DNA of 36,117 nt from Methanococcoides sp. AM1. GTDB taxonomy: Archaea > Halobacteriota > Methanosarcinia > Methanosarcinales > Methanosarcinaceae. Every line of letters starts with the position of its first letter. Position 1 is the first letter of the stretch. Location: positions 1 through 36,117 of the forward strand of contig NZ_CAAGSW010000007.1 of the NCBI RefSeq assembly GCF_900774055.1, written 5' to 3'. Positions 7,489 through 14,758 of this stretch are shown in pieces. A program made the translations under genes and the position numbers. The notes under the pieces are model-generated. The model was given only the letters and a program-made list of their open reading frames with translations. It had not been told where the DNA came from and did no database searches.

Positions 7489-8634
7489 ATGGTGAATGAC
7501 AAGCGGTATTACTTTTATAAAAATCCCTTTTACAAGGTCTATGCAACGATCGAAGATGGACTCGTCAGGATGCATACATCAGGAGTTGCATCGCGTGCTA
7601 TCAAACCATTGACATCTGAGATGCTGGACCTTTTTGAAGGACAAAGGCCTGCATTGGTAAAAGAGAATGAGCTTGTTTTTTCTACGTGGATGCCACCTAT
7701 ACCCAGCAAAGCCTTCGATCGTCTGGTATCAAGCCAGATGGGTTACATACGTGGAAAGATGGTGCCTGAACAGGTCACAATTTCTATCACTGAGGATTGT
7801 CCTAATAATTGTATACACTGTGCTCTTCCTGATACTCTGAAAAGATCCTCGTTGTCTGCTGCTGATGTTAAAAGTACAATTGATCAGGTTCTCGATATGG
7901 GCTCGACCTTTATTGTCTTTGATGGTGGCGAACCGCTTGTCTATGAGGGGCTTGAGGAGCTTATCAGCTATGTTGATCGGGACCTTGCTACTACCGGAAT
8001 GTTCACTTCGGGGGTGGGGTTGACAAAAGAGCGTGCAATTTCCCTTAAAGAGGCTGGACTCGACATGTTGAGCATAAGCCTTGACAGTTCGACCGAAAAA
8101 GGGCATGATACTATGCGAGGTAGGGTGGGTGTGTTCAAGGATGCTATTGGTGCTGTTAAGAATTCACTGGATGCCGGTCTGCTTGTAAATATCTATGTGG
8201 TCATATCTCCAAGGAACATAGATGAACTTGATGATTTCTACAAAATAGCAACAGATCTTGGTGTCCATGAGATCTCTTTCTTCGAGATAGTCCCTACGGG
8301 ACGCTGGATGAACCGCCTGGATGAGATGATGACGTCAGAAGATCACAGGAAGTTCGATGATTTCGTGAAACGTACTGAAAACATGGATGGTCCTAAAGTG
8401 TTCCCAATTCCTCATGTACTAAAGAAGATGGGATGCTTTGCAGGAAGGAAATGGCTTCACATAACTCCGGAAGGTGACATATTTCCCTGTTCATGCCTTC
8501 CTTTATCCTTTGGGAATATTCATGAGGACAAGCTTTCCGATGTCTGGCGCAAGATCCGTAAGGATTCTACCTATAATGGCGGAACCTGTCTTATGAGGAA
8601 TTCTGATTTCAGGAAGTTGCATAAGTTCGACTGA
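7489..8634 (+). CDS. Radical SAM/SPASM-domain protein
   Basis: The protein has 381 residues. An N-terminal extension of about 95 residues is followed by the radical SAM core with the 4Fe-4S loop CPNNCIHC (Cys104, 108, 111), the VFDGGEP segment that contacts SAM, and MLSISLDSS. The C-terminal region (about 315-375) carries GCFAGRKWLHITPEGDIFPCSCLP, NGGTC and similar cysteines, as in SPASM domains that bind auxiliary clusters. Such enzymes modify peptides or small molecules, and the reaction cannot be read from sequence. The four-base gap after the reductase gene indicates coupling. A T7 stretch at 8651-8657 downstream is a plausible U-rich terminator. Confidence 0.85.
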   Translation: MVNDKRYYFYKNPFYKVYATIEDGLVRMHTSGVASRAIKPLTSEMLDLFEGQRPALVKENELVFSTWMPPIPSKAFDRLVSSQMGYIRGKMVPEQVTISITEDCPNNCIHCALPDTLKRSSLSAADVKSTIDQVLDMGSTFIVFDGGEPLVYEGLEELISYVDRDLATTGMFTSGVGLTKERAISLKEAGLDMLSISLDSSTEKGHDTMRGRVGVFKDAIGAVKNSLDAGLLVNIYVVISPRNIDELDDFYKIATDLGVHEISFFEIVPTGRWMNRLDEMMTSEDHRKFDDFVKRTENMDGPKVFPIPHVLKKMGCFAGRKWLHITPEGDIFPCSCLPLSFGNIHEDKLSDVWRKIRKDSTYNGGTCLMRNSDFRKLHKFD

Positions 8635-8769
8635 ATTGACCTGTTTAAAGTTTTTTTATCATTTTAAGTTAGAAATAGTGGTGTTTGTCATCTATTTTTC
8701 TGACTTCTCGCTTTGAATTTTTCAATCTGGAATTGATCTAACGATATGATCATTGCTAAATAAAAATCC

Positions 8770-8798
8770 AAAAAAAGTTAGGCTTAGTTCAGGCCTAA
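8770..8798 (-). terminator. Hairpin plus T-run terminator, minus strand
   Basis: On the minus strand TTAGGC (8798-8793) pairs with GCCTAA (8783-8778) across a 9-base loop that contains the stop codon of the upstream gene. Seven consecutive T residues follow (complement of A-run 8770-8776). This is a good terminator for the 160-residue protein gene. Confidence 0.65.
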
Positions 8799-9266
8799 AG
8801 CCTTATCAAAATATCTTTGGGATTCTTCTTGATTTTCCTCATCATAACTAACATATGACAAAAGCATATAGAGATCCTTTATATCAACTATCAAATTGCC
8901 ACAGCTCTCTTCTGTTCCGGTAAATGTCTTACTTTGTTCCTCCAACAATTCAACATTACCAAGGAAAGATGCATACAATTCCACAGCCTCTTGCTCATCC
9001 ATTTGTCCAACATCAACAATATGAGCAAACAATGATTTCTTCTGTTCTGCAAGAGCCTTCGCAATTTCCACACCTCTATCACAAGGAGCAATTGCAATTT
9101 TATCATAATACTCTTTATTCTGAATCCAGAATGGGAACATGTCCACCGGTACACCGTTCTTCTCCCTCATATTTTTACACTTCTCACATCCCTCTGGACA
9201 TTCAAAATAGTCCAAAAGTTTCATTACATCTTCGTTATATTCTCTAAATTTGTTCTCAACAGACAT
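8784..9266 (-). CDS. Uncharacterised 160-residue soluble protein with a Cys cluster
   Basis: I do not recognise the family. The product is acidic, soluble and largely helical, with no signal peptide or membrane segment. The N-terminal FECPEGCEKC places Cys23, Cys27 and Cys30 as CX3CX2C, and further cysteines occur in APCDRG (Cys62) and EESCGN, so a zinc or Fe-S site is possible. The C-terminal part reads like a tetratricopeptide-type helix pair (LYMLLSYVSYDEE...RYFDKALGL). An ATG eight codons upstream (9290) is in frame, but AGAGGTGA lies at the correct distance before the ATG at 9266, which decides the start. It is transcribed towards the radical SAM gene and away from serB. Confidence 0.7.
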   Translation of the reverse strand: MSVENKFREYNEDVMKLLDYFECPEGCEKCKNMREKNGVPVDMFPFWIQNKEYYDKIAIAPCDRGVEIAKALAEQKKSLFAHIVDVGQMDEQEAVELYASFLGNVELLEEQSKTFTGTEESCGNLIVDIKDLYMLLSYVSYDEENQEESQRYFDKALGLN

Positions 9267-9661
9267 CTTTTTCACCTCTTCAAAATTCATATACTTATTT
9301 TAACAATCAACAACCACATTCACGTTCATTCAGCCACGCTTCGTTGCATACTCCTGCATCTACTTCTTACCGCCCTTCTTATCCACTTTTTCCCATCAGC
9401 TTTCCAATACATTCCTAAATCCTTCATCCCAATGAAGAATTGCGGTCCATTTCATTCCATCCCTAAATCCTTCCCGCTTCTTATATAGGTCAATTGATCT
9501 ATTTTTTCTATTATGTTTAAAATAAATAACGATTACTATCAAGCTATTACTTACTAAAAAGCAGTATTCAAAAAGGATGGATCTGGCAGATCCTATGAAT
9601 GTTAGAATAGTTAGAATAAATTGAGGGTGAATGAACACCCTCCATGTTGTCAAATTTCCGA
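9267..9661. other. Gap of 395 bases with terminator and a degenerate 12-bp direct repeat
   Basis: No supportable gene. It contains the terminator at 9623-9642 and two copies of CCTAAATCCTTC (9414-9425 and 9462-9473), 48 bp apart, each inside a longer imperfectly repeated stretch. An open minus-strand frame (9396-9653) covers both copies, but it has no ribosome site and its first codons run through the terminator hairpin. Confidence 0.5.
9623..9642 (-). terminator. Terminator hairpin after the coiled-coil gene
   Basis: GAGGGTG (9623-9629) and CACCCTC (9636-9642) form a perfect 7-bp stem with a 6-base loop. On the minus strand it begins about 20 bases after the coiled-coil stop codon and is followed by AATTTATTC. 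It is best read as the end of the serB-coiled-coil transcript. Confidence 0.6.
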
Positions 9662-10519
9662 TTAAAGCAGACCGGATTTCTGCAAGGTCATCAAGTTCTC
9701 TGTGGTGAGCTTCTGACCTGACTTGAACTTGTCAAAGATGTCTTCTGCATCTTTTCTAACATCTTCCATAGATGCGACCTTCTTGCCAGTGTCTTCGCCT
9801 TTCCTAATTTTGCGAACTTCTTTATCGATGTCCCTGATCTCTTTTTGTGCTGCAATGAATAACTTGTGTTGTTCATCAGCTTTCTCCTGGAATTCGACGA
9901 ACTGTTTGTGTGCAGCATCAGATTCTGCACGCATCTTGTCGGCTTCCTTGAAGGTGGAGATCATCTTGTCATGATATTCCTGTGCTTTCTGTGCGTATTC
10001 TGAAAGGACATTGTGGAATTGTGATGCTTCATCGCGAATCTCCTGTGCTTCTGTTAACAGGGTCTTAAGCTCTGTGTTGCTCTCGAGCTGTTCCTGCTTA
10101 ACGACATAGAGTTTCTGAAGCTCTGTGATCTTATTGACCAGTTCCTTTTCCTTGCCTGGGGTCAGCACTTCTGTCTGCTGTGTGAACTCAAGACGGTCGA
10201 TATCTTTTCTGATATCTTTGATGGATGGACCTGTGAGATTGTTTGCGGTACGTAATGCATCGACCTTTGCAAATACTTCGTTTGCCTTGGCGTTGATCTC
10301 GTCACGCTTTGCTTTGTTCTCTTTAACCTGCTCATTGTTCTCGTCACGTAGCTTCTTGTATTCCTGTGCTTCGTTGATGAGTTCTTTTGTGCGCTTGTTG
10401 AGATCATTACGCTTTGCAGCCAGAGTGCTTGCTTCAGCGTTCAATCCATTTCTCTTTTCTTTAGCTTCTTCAGAGGCAGTTTTAAGATCCTGCCTTTTGG
10501 TGTTCAATTCTTTCAACAT
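9662..10519 (-). CDS. Archaeal coiled-coil protein (COG1340 type)
   Basis: The protein has 285 residues dominated by long charged heptad-rich helices (Lys, Glu, Asp, Ala, Gln), with a break around residues 95-125 (NNLTGPSIKDIRKDIDRLEFTQQT) that is typical of the COG1340 family, and a C-terminal tail (SGQKLTTENLMTLQKSGLL). It has no signal peptide or membrane segment, so it is cytoplasmic, probably forming an elongated oligomer. Function is unknown. GGGAGG precedes the ATG at 10519. It is the downstream partner of serB on the minus strand, separated by 72 bases that contain two small hairpins. A functional tie to phosphoserine metabolism is suggested only by adjacency. Confidence 0.8.
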   Translation of the reverse strand: MLKELNTKRQDLKTASEEAKEKRNGLNAEASTLAAKRNDLNKRTKELINEAQEYKKLRDENNEQVKENKAKRDEINAKANEVFAKVDALRTANNLTGPSIKDIRKDIDRLEFTQQTEVLTPGKEKELVNKITELQKLYVVKQEQLESNTELKTLLTEAQEIRDEASQFHNVLSEYAQKAQEYHDKMISTFKEADKMRAESDAAHKQFVEFQEKADEQHKLFIAAQKEIRDIDKEVRKIRKGEDTGKKVASMEDVRKDAEDIFDKFKSGQKLTTENLMTLQKSGLL

Positions 10520-10539
10520 GTTCTATATATCCTCCCGCT

Positions 10540-10585
10540 CCAGCAAAAAAGCTGGCATTTCATGCATTTCTAATGCACGATACGT
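10540..10585 (-). promoter_or_regulatory. Hairpins in the serB-coiled-coil intergenic leader
   Basis: On the minus strand, a small GCATT/AATGC hairpin (within about 10563-10578) is followed by CCAGC-N6-GGCTG-type pairing (CCAGC 10540-10544 with GCTGG 10551-10555, T6 loop). They sit immediately ahead of the GGGAGG ribosome site of the coiled-coil gene. They could tune processing or relative expression of the two genes. Stems are short, so confidence is low. Confidence 0.3.
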
Positions 10586-10591
10586 AGGGCT

Positions 10592-11266
10592 TTAATCCAG
10601 ATCTAGTGAATCTATGATCGGAATTATTGCCCTGAGGTCTTTTTGGGTAACAACCTCATCTGCATATTGGCGCAGAATCGGTTTTGGATTAAATGCAATT
10701 GCACATCCTGCTCGTTTAAAGAGGCAAATATCGTTGGCACCATCACCAACAACGATGCAATCAGTGGTCTCAAAACCCATCTCCTTTGCGATCTTTTCAA
10801 AGACCACTTCTTTGGAGAAATTCTCTGTCATTGGACCGCTGACCTCGCCTGTAAGATATCCGTCCTTTACAGCAAGTATATTAGAGTATACGTAATCAAT
10901 GCCAAGGAGTTCACCAACCCTGTCAGTTGATAGCGTGAAGCCACCTGACAGCATTGCTGTTTTGAATCCCAGGGATTTTACATGTTTAACAAGTTCTTTT
11001 GCACCGGGCATGAGTTGCATAGCTCTCATTGCTTCCTGTGCAGTTTCCAGCTTTAATCCTTTTAGAAGTTTGACCCTGTCCTTTAAAGCCTGATTGTAGT
11101 TGATATCGCCATTCATTGCTTTTTCGGTAACAACAGAAACCTTGTCCACAACGCCTGCAGCACGTGCAAGTTCATCAATGCTTTCTGCATCAATGAGTGT
11201 GCTGTCCATATCAAAAACGATCAGTTTAGAATAACTTTTCTTAGAAATATTGTTGCTGGAATTCAC
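10592..11266 (-). CDS. serB: Phosphoserine phosphatase
   Basis: A 224-residue HAD-superfamily phosphatase with all SerB motifs: the nucleophile motif DMDSTLI (Asp19 and Asp21), ESIDELA for substrate recognition, LSGGF for motif II, the lysine region SKEVVFEKI, and GDGANDICLFKRAG for the metal-binding motif. It converts O-phosphoserine to serine, the last step of the phosphorylated serine pathway. In this organism phosphoserine is also the substrate of SepRS, encoded 4 kb away, so SerB competes for it. Translation appears to start at GTG (11266), with AGGT upstream; the exact start within the first 13 residues is uncertain. The TATA-like TTTTAAAG near 11283-11290 suggests a very short leader. 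Confidence 0.92.
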   Translation of the reverse strand: MNSSNNISKKSYSKLIVFDMDSTLIDAESIDELARAAGVVDKVSVVTEKAMNGDINYNQALKDRVKLLKGLKLETAQEAMRAMQLMPGAKELVKHVKSLGFKTAMLSGGFTLSTDRVGELLGIDYVYSNILAVKDGYLTGEVSGPMTENFSKEVVFEKIAKEMGFETTDCIVVGDGANDICLFKRAGCAIAFNPKPILRQYADEVVTQKDLRAIIPIIDSLDLD

Positions 11267-11625
11267 TTGACCATACCTGAAACTTTAAAACCCTGATTAC
11301 GGATCAGTAATATTGGGATGTACTGAGATTGAAGTACAATTCCCTACATTACTTTTAAGCTTTTCGGGTAGGATATGCCTTCTGAAACAGATCGTTAATC
11401 CAAATACTAACATAATATACACTATATGGGTTAGTACAAGGGATAAAGCAGTTGCTTTATACTTCCTCTTTTCTATTTATTTTTAAAACTAGCAAAGTAG
11501 TACTTTATGTGTTTTCGAAAACGTCGCTTTATTTTTGTGAGATCGATGTATTCTCAGATTAGGGTCTTGTAGAAATAATCAAAAATATTATATCCTAATC
11601 CGTACTTGCAGTAATGTGATCTACT
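11267..11625. promoter_or_regulatory. Divergent serB/mtd control region
   Basis: The 359 bases contain the mtd TATA box (AAAATATTATAT, about 11582-11593) and the short mtd leader ending in GTGATCT. On the serB side there are two inverted repeats, ATTAC-N6-GTAAT (11296-11311) and TGTACT-N8-AGTACA (11319-11338). Further right are a 7-bp hairpin ATAAAGC-AGTT-GCTTTAT (11443-11460) followed by a T-rich run, with a TATA-like ACTATATGG 20 bases before it, and a perfect 12-bp palindrome GTTTTCGAAAAC (11511-11522) about 105 bases upstream of mtd. Any of these could be operators; the hairpin might end a tiny transcript. Confidence 0.45.
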
Positions 11626-12456
11626 ATGGCAAAAATAGGATTTATTAAATTAGGTAATCTCGGTATGAGTCAGGTCATTGACCTTGTCCAGGACGAAATC
11701 GCAGCAAGAGAAGGTATCAGTGTACGTGTTTTCGGAACTGGTCCTAAGATGGGTAAAGCAGAAGCTGCAGAGACAGAAGCATTCAAGGAATGGGGAGCTG
11801 ATTTCTACGTTATGATCAGCCCTAACTCCAGTGCACCTGGCCCAACCGCTGCACGCGAGCTGTACAAAGATGTTCCATGCATTGTAATTTCCGATGGTCC
11901 AACCAAGAAAGATGACAGGCAGGCACTCGAAGATGCAGGTTTCGGTTACATCGTCATGACCGTAGACCCACTTATCGGCGCAAAGACAGAGTTCCTTGAT
12001 GCTGTAGAGATGGCATCCTTTAACTCCGATGCAATGAAGGTCCTCTCAACCTGTGGTGTTGTCAGGATGATCCAGGAAGAACTTGATGCAGTTGCTGCAC
12101 AGGTCGACGAAGGCAAGTCCGGCAATGACCTTGAGCTTCCACACATTCTCGCAAAGCCAGAGAAATGTATCGAGCGCGCAGGTTTCAACAACCCATACGC
12201 AAAGGCAAAGGCACTTGCAGCACTCCACATGGCTGACAAGGTCGCACAGATCAACTTCCCTGCATGCTTCATGATGAAGGAGATCGAACAGGTCACACTC
12301 ACAACTGCTACCGGTCACGAAATGATGCGCGCAGCAGCACAGCTTGCAATCGACGCACGTGAGATCGAGAAAGCAAATGACTCTGTCTTCAGGAAGCCAC
12401 ACTCTAAGAAAGGCGTCCAGATGACAAAGACCTCATTGTACGAAAAGCCACAGTAA
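11626..12456 (+). CDS. mtd: F420-dependent methylene-tetrahydromethanopterin dehydrogenase
   Basis: The 276-residue protein has the length and sequence of Mtd: MAKIGFIKLGNLGMSQVIDL at the start, RVFGTGPKMGKAEAA, ISPNSSAPGPTAARE, VISDGPTKKDD, and the C-terminal HEMMRAAAQLAIDAREIEKAN. Mtd interconverts methylene- and methenyl-H4MPT using coenzyme F420. In methylotrophic methanogens it runs oxidatively when methyl groups are disproportionated to CO2. It is a cytoplasmic oligomer with no bound prosthetic group. The codon set is more C-ending than that of its neighbours, as expected for a highly expressed gene. GTGATCT lies three bases ahead of the ATG. A classical hairpin/T-run terminator begins within the stop codon. 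Confidence 0.97.
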   Translation: MAKIGFIKLGNLGMSQVIDLVQDEIAAREGISVRVFGTGPKMGKAEAAETEAFKEWGADFYVMISPNSSAPGPTAARELYKDVPCIVISDGPTKKDDRQALEDAGFGYIVMTVDPLIGAKTEFLDAVEMASFNSDAMKVLSTCGVVRMIQEELDAVAAQVDEGKSGNDLELPHILAKPEKCIERAGFNNPYAKAKALAALHMADKVAQINFPACFMMKEIEQVTLTTATGHEMMRAAAQLAIDAREIEKANDSVFRKPHSKKGVQMTKTSLYEKPQ

Positions 12457-12487
12457 GTGTCTTTTCGACACTTATTCTTTTTTTAAT
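12454..12487 (+). terminator. Terminator directly after mtd
   Basis: TAAGTGTC (12454-12461, starting at the mtd stop codon) pairs perfectly with GACACTTA (12467-12474) around a TTTTC loop and is followed by TTCTTTTTTT. This is the clearest intrinsic-type terminator in the window. The next ORF starts only a few bases after the T-run. Confidence 0.8.
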
Positions 12488-12490
12488 TTC

Positions 12491-12679
12491 ATGGACACTT
12501 TAACTGTAATTGGCATTGCAATTCTTGCCTTCATATTCATTGTAGCTTTTACAGCAATGAACCTCAAAGCAGCTTCAAGTTTCAAAAAAGAGGTATCAGT
12601 ATCATCAAGATCTGCTTCTGATAATAACACTCCTGTCGAGAAGGATGAAAACGAAGACGAAGAAGTGAACGTTGAATAA
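12491..12679 (+). CDS. Small single-pass membrane protein downstream of mtd
   Basis: The ORF encodes 62 residues. Residues 4-24 form one hydrophobic helix (VIGIAILAFIFIVAFTA), then a basic/serine stretch (KAASSFKKEVSVSSRSAS) and a strongly acidic tail rich in Asp and Glu. By composition it would be anchored by its N-terminus, with a charged tail probably on the cytoplasmic side. There is no ribosome site: the ATG sits only 3-4 bases after the mtd terminator T-run. It must rely on read-through, RNA processing or a leaderless start. Coding status is plausible rather than certain, and I do not recognise the family. Confidence 0.55.
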   Translation: MDTLTVIGIAILAFIFIVAFTAMNLKAASSFKKEVSVSSRSASDNNTPVEKDENEDEEVNVE

Positions 12680-12711
12680 GTTAGACAAGAATATGCAATA
12701 TAAAAAAGAAT

Positions 12712-12729
12712 GGCATCTCTAAAGATGCC
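12712..12729 (+). terminator. Weak hairpin after the small membrane protein
   Basis: GGCATC (12712-12717) pairs with GATGCC (12724-12729) around a TCTAAA loop, 32 bases after the stop codon. No adjacent T-run follows, but T-rich DNA lies about 20 bases on. It may end transcription from mtd or from the small ORF. Confidence 0.4.
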
Positions 12730-12803
12730 TTAGCTGTAATACGTATTTTAATTTGATTTTATCTAATCTAAATCTTATTTTGCTTTAAACTGATTTTTTT
12801 GTT

Positions 12804-13397
12804 TTATTTTGGTTCTTCTTTTGCACGTGGCATTGCAAGGATCTCGCGAACCTGCATGTCAAAGAAGTTCTGTGAATGTGCTGGTCTCACCACAAGCGCC
12901 ACATCGGCACCCTGACGTGTTCCTCCGATAGCTATCACTTCGATATCCTTTGAGACAGGTATATGGCCTGAATCTGCAGCCATCATCACGACTTCCAGGG
13001 CGACCTTGAAACCTTTTCCGAAGACTGCGCGAAGTGTGTCAGAGATAACATCTGCACGGCTTGCACCACCCAGCCTCTTTGAGATCGCACGTTCCACTCC
13101 TGAGAACATATGTGATTGTGTGGTGACCAGAACGCCCATGTCTTGAAGTTTCTTCAGGTTATCTTCGTCCATTTCCCAGTTTCCATCCTCCCGGAGTCCG
13201 TACTGGTGGGTTATGGCAATGATGTTTATGCCTTTCCCCTTTACCTCTTCTGCCATTTTCAGGGCTGTATAACCTTCAGTACTTGAAAGAACAATATGTT
13301 TTATCCCCAGTTCTTCTGCTCTTTCAGCAGCTACCTTCACAACATCATCGGTGTTCTGTTTGCCGACATCATCGAAATATTGTATAGATCTCTCCAT
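12804..13397 (-). CDS. Free-standing pyruvate-kinase C-terminal-like domain protein (COG1751)
   Basis: A 197-residue protein resembling the alpha/beta C-terminal domain of pyruvate kinase without the catalytic barrel. It begins with a helix (DDVVKVAAERAEELGIKHIVLSSTEGYTALKMAEEVKG) and ends in AIGGTRQGADVALVVRPAHS, where the domain's phosphate-binding loop would be. Stand-alone copies are common in archaea and have no established function; small-phosphate sensing is possible. An ATG at 13424 and another at 13403 are in frame, but GGAGAA is best spaced for the ATG at 13397. The gene is divergent from the PAC2 gene, sharing about 160 bases of upstream DNA. Confidence 0.75.
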   Translation of the reverse strand: MERSIQYFDDVGKQNTDDVVKVAAERAEELGIKHIVLSSTEGYTALKMAEEVKGKGINIIAITHQYGLREDGNWEMDEDNLKKLQDMGVLVTTQSHMFSGVERAISKRLGGASRADVISDTLRAVFGKGFKVALEVVMMAADSGHIPVSKDIEVIAIGGTRQGADVALVVRPAHSQNFFDMQVREILAMPRAKEEPK

Positions 13398-13561
13398 GAT
13401 CATTTCTCCATTATTTGAATGCATTTTGTCATCATAGGTCTTATGTATGTCGTTCTCAGGTCTAATAACGATGTTCTTATATGAGAATCTCCATTTATAT
13501 AATAAGTGTAAAGTATACGAATGAAATAGTGATGGGGTTACATTTTATAGAGGGTGATTTT

Positions 13562-14311
13562 TTGTCAGAAACAGATGATTATGAGGCGATCGATGTAGAG
13601 ATCATAACAAAGCCTGTAAGATCAAAAGAGCCAATATTGATCGAGGGTTTTCCAGGAATAGGTCTTGTAGGCAATATTGCCAGCCAGCAAATTATTGAGG
13701 AACTGGACATGGAATATATTGGGTCCATTGAATCCAGATATTTCCCTCCTATAGCTGTTCTCTACGAGGGTCTTGTCAACATGCCGGTCCGGATATACGA
13801 GAGTGAGGAACATAATATTGTGATGGTGGTTTCTGATATCCCTATCAATCCTTCAGTTTCCTATGATGTCAGCAAGGCCCTGGTTGGATGGGCTAAATCT
13901 GTGGGTGTAAAAGAGGTTATCTCTATCGCAGGCATTGCTACTATGGGAGATGATAACAAGGTCTTTGGTGCAGCTACCAATGAGGAAATGCTTGAAAGGA
14001 TCAAAGGAAAGGTAGAGATCTTCCAGATGGGTACGATCTCAGGTATTTCCGGCAGTGTAATGGCAGAATGTTTCATGCATGGCCTGCCTGCCATAAGCCT
14101 TCTTGGTGCAACCAAGACCCAGAATCCGGATCCTCGGGCAGCAGCAGTAGTTGTAGATGTTCTGAATTCTATGTATGGATTTTCTATAGATACGGAGGAT
14201 CTTATTGAGCAGGCAGAGAAGATCGAAGTTGAAATGCAGAAGCTTGCTGAAGATGTTCGCACAAGTGAACAGTCGACAACGCCAAGAAAAGAGTTCCCAA
14301 TGTACGGGTGA
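13562..14311 (+). CDS. PAC2 (proteasome assembly chaperone) family protein
   Basis: About 249 residues. The PAC2 core is recognisable from EPILIEGFPGIGLVGNIASQQII, through VSDIPINPSVSYDVSKALVGWAKSVGVKEVISIAG, to GISGSVMAECFMHGLPAISLLGAT, followed by a helical C-terminal region. Eukaryotic PAC2 helps to assemble proteasome rings; archaeal homologues are of unproven role, perhaps also in proteasome maturation or as nucleotide-binding adaptors. The frame is open from 13481, but GAGGGTGA (13551-13558) is correctly spaced for a TTG at 13562 (protein beginning with SETDDYE after the initiator). The ATG at 13532 has no ribosome site. The gene ends within the ribosome site of the next gene. Confidence 0.8.
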   Translation: MSETDDYEAIDVEIITKPVRSKEPILIEGFPGIGLVGNIASQQIIEELDMEYIGSIESRYFPPIAVLYEGLVNMPVRIYESEEHNIVMVVSDIPINPSVSYDVSKALVGWAKSVGVKEVISIAGIATMGDDNKVFGAATNEEMLERIKGKVEIFQMGTISGISGSVMAECFMHGLPAISLLGATKTQNPDPRAAAVVVDVLNSMYGFSIDTEDLIEQAEKIEVEMQKLAEDVRTSEQSTTPRKEFPMYG

Positions 14312-14316
14312 TCATA

Positions 14317-14706
14317 ATGGAATACGTGGCACTTACGGGTATATCGGATTCAGCTATCTCTGAGCTGAAGAACCATCAGTTGCGCACGATCGAGATACGT
14401 ACACCTCAGAATTTCTTCACAGCTTTAAATGTGAACGTGGGTGATAGTGTATTTCTTACTCACACGACCATACAGGATCTTACGCGTGGAAGCACGGGGA
14501 TCATTGCAAAAGTGATAAAGCATCATTTGTCAACACACAGGACAATAGCTGGAAATGACATGTTCTTCGAAGAACATGAGACCATGATGATACGCCTTCA
14601 ACTGCAAACCAAGGGTACTGCCCGCATAAGTAAGGTGCTTTCCAACGAAATTGGTAAAGAGACTCGTGTGGTAGCTGAGGACATGTGCTTCTATGAAGCA
14701 CGTTAA
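14317..14706 (+). CDS. DUF473 archaeal conserved protein
   Basis: A 129-residue soluble protein of the archaeal DUF473 family, with LTGISDSAISELKNHQLRTIEIRTPQNFF at its start split by conserved polar positions and VGDSVFLTHTTIQDLTRGSTG in the middle, a segment resembling small beta-barrel RNA-binding (ASCH/PUA-like) folds. Function is unknown. GTG at 14308 is in frame, but GGTGATC, which overlaps the PAC2 stop codon, serves the ATG at 14317, so translation of the two genes is probably coupled. Confidence 0.8.
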   Translation: MEYVALTGISDSAISELKNHQLRTIEIRTPQNFFTALNVNVGDSVFLTHTTIQDLTRGSTGIIAKVIKHHLSTHRTIAGNDMFFEEHETMMIRLQLQTKGTARISKVLSNEIGKETRVVAEDMCFYEAR

Positions 14707-14711
14707 GGGCA

Positions 14712-14758
14712 GATCAAAGTACGCAATTAAGCTGGATCGAAGTGTATAAGCTTTGATC
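14712..14758. terminator. Inverted repeat between convergent genes
   Basis: GATCAAAG (14712-14719) and CTTTGATC (14751-14758) form a perfect 8-bp inverted repeat separated by 31 bases. It fills the space between the DUF473 gene and the convergent DUF169 gene and reaches into the latter's stop codon, so it could act as a shared terminator for both strands. Confidence 0.45.

Noticed and set aside
9177..9200. CX3CX2C in the 160-residue protein as a radical SAM motif
   Set aside because: The protein is far too short for the radical SAM barrel and lacks the GGEP-type and later motifs.
9396..9653. Minus-strand open frame of 85 codons with a hydrophobic segment
   Set aside because: Its first codons run through the terminator hairpin at 9623-9642, it has no ribosome site, and its C-terminal part is the degenerate 48-bp repeat.
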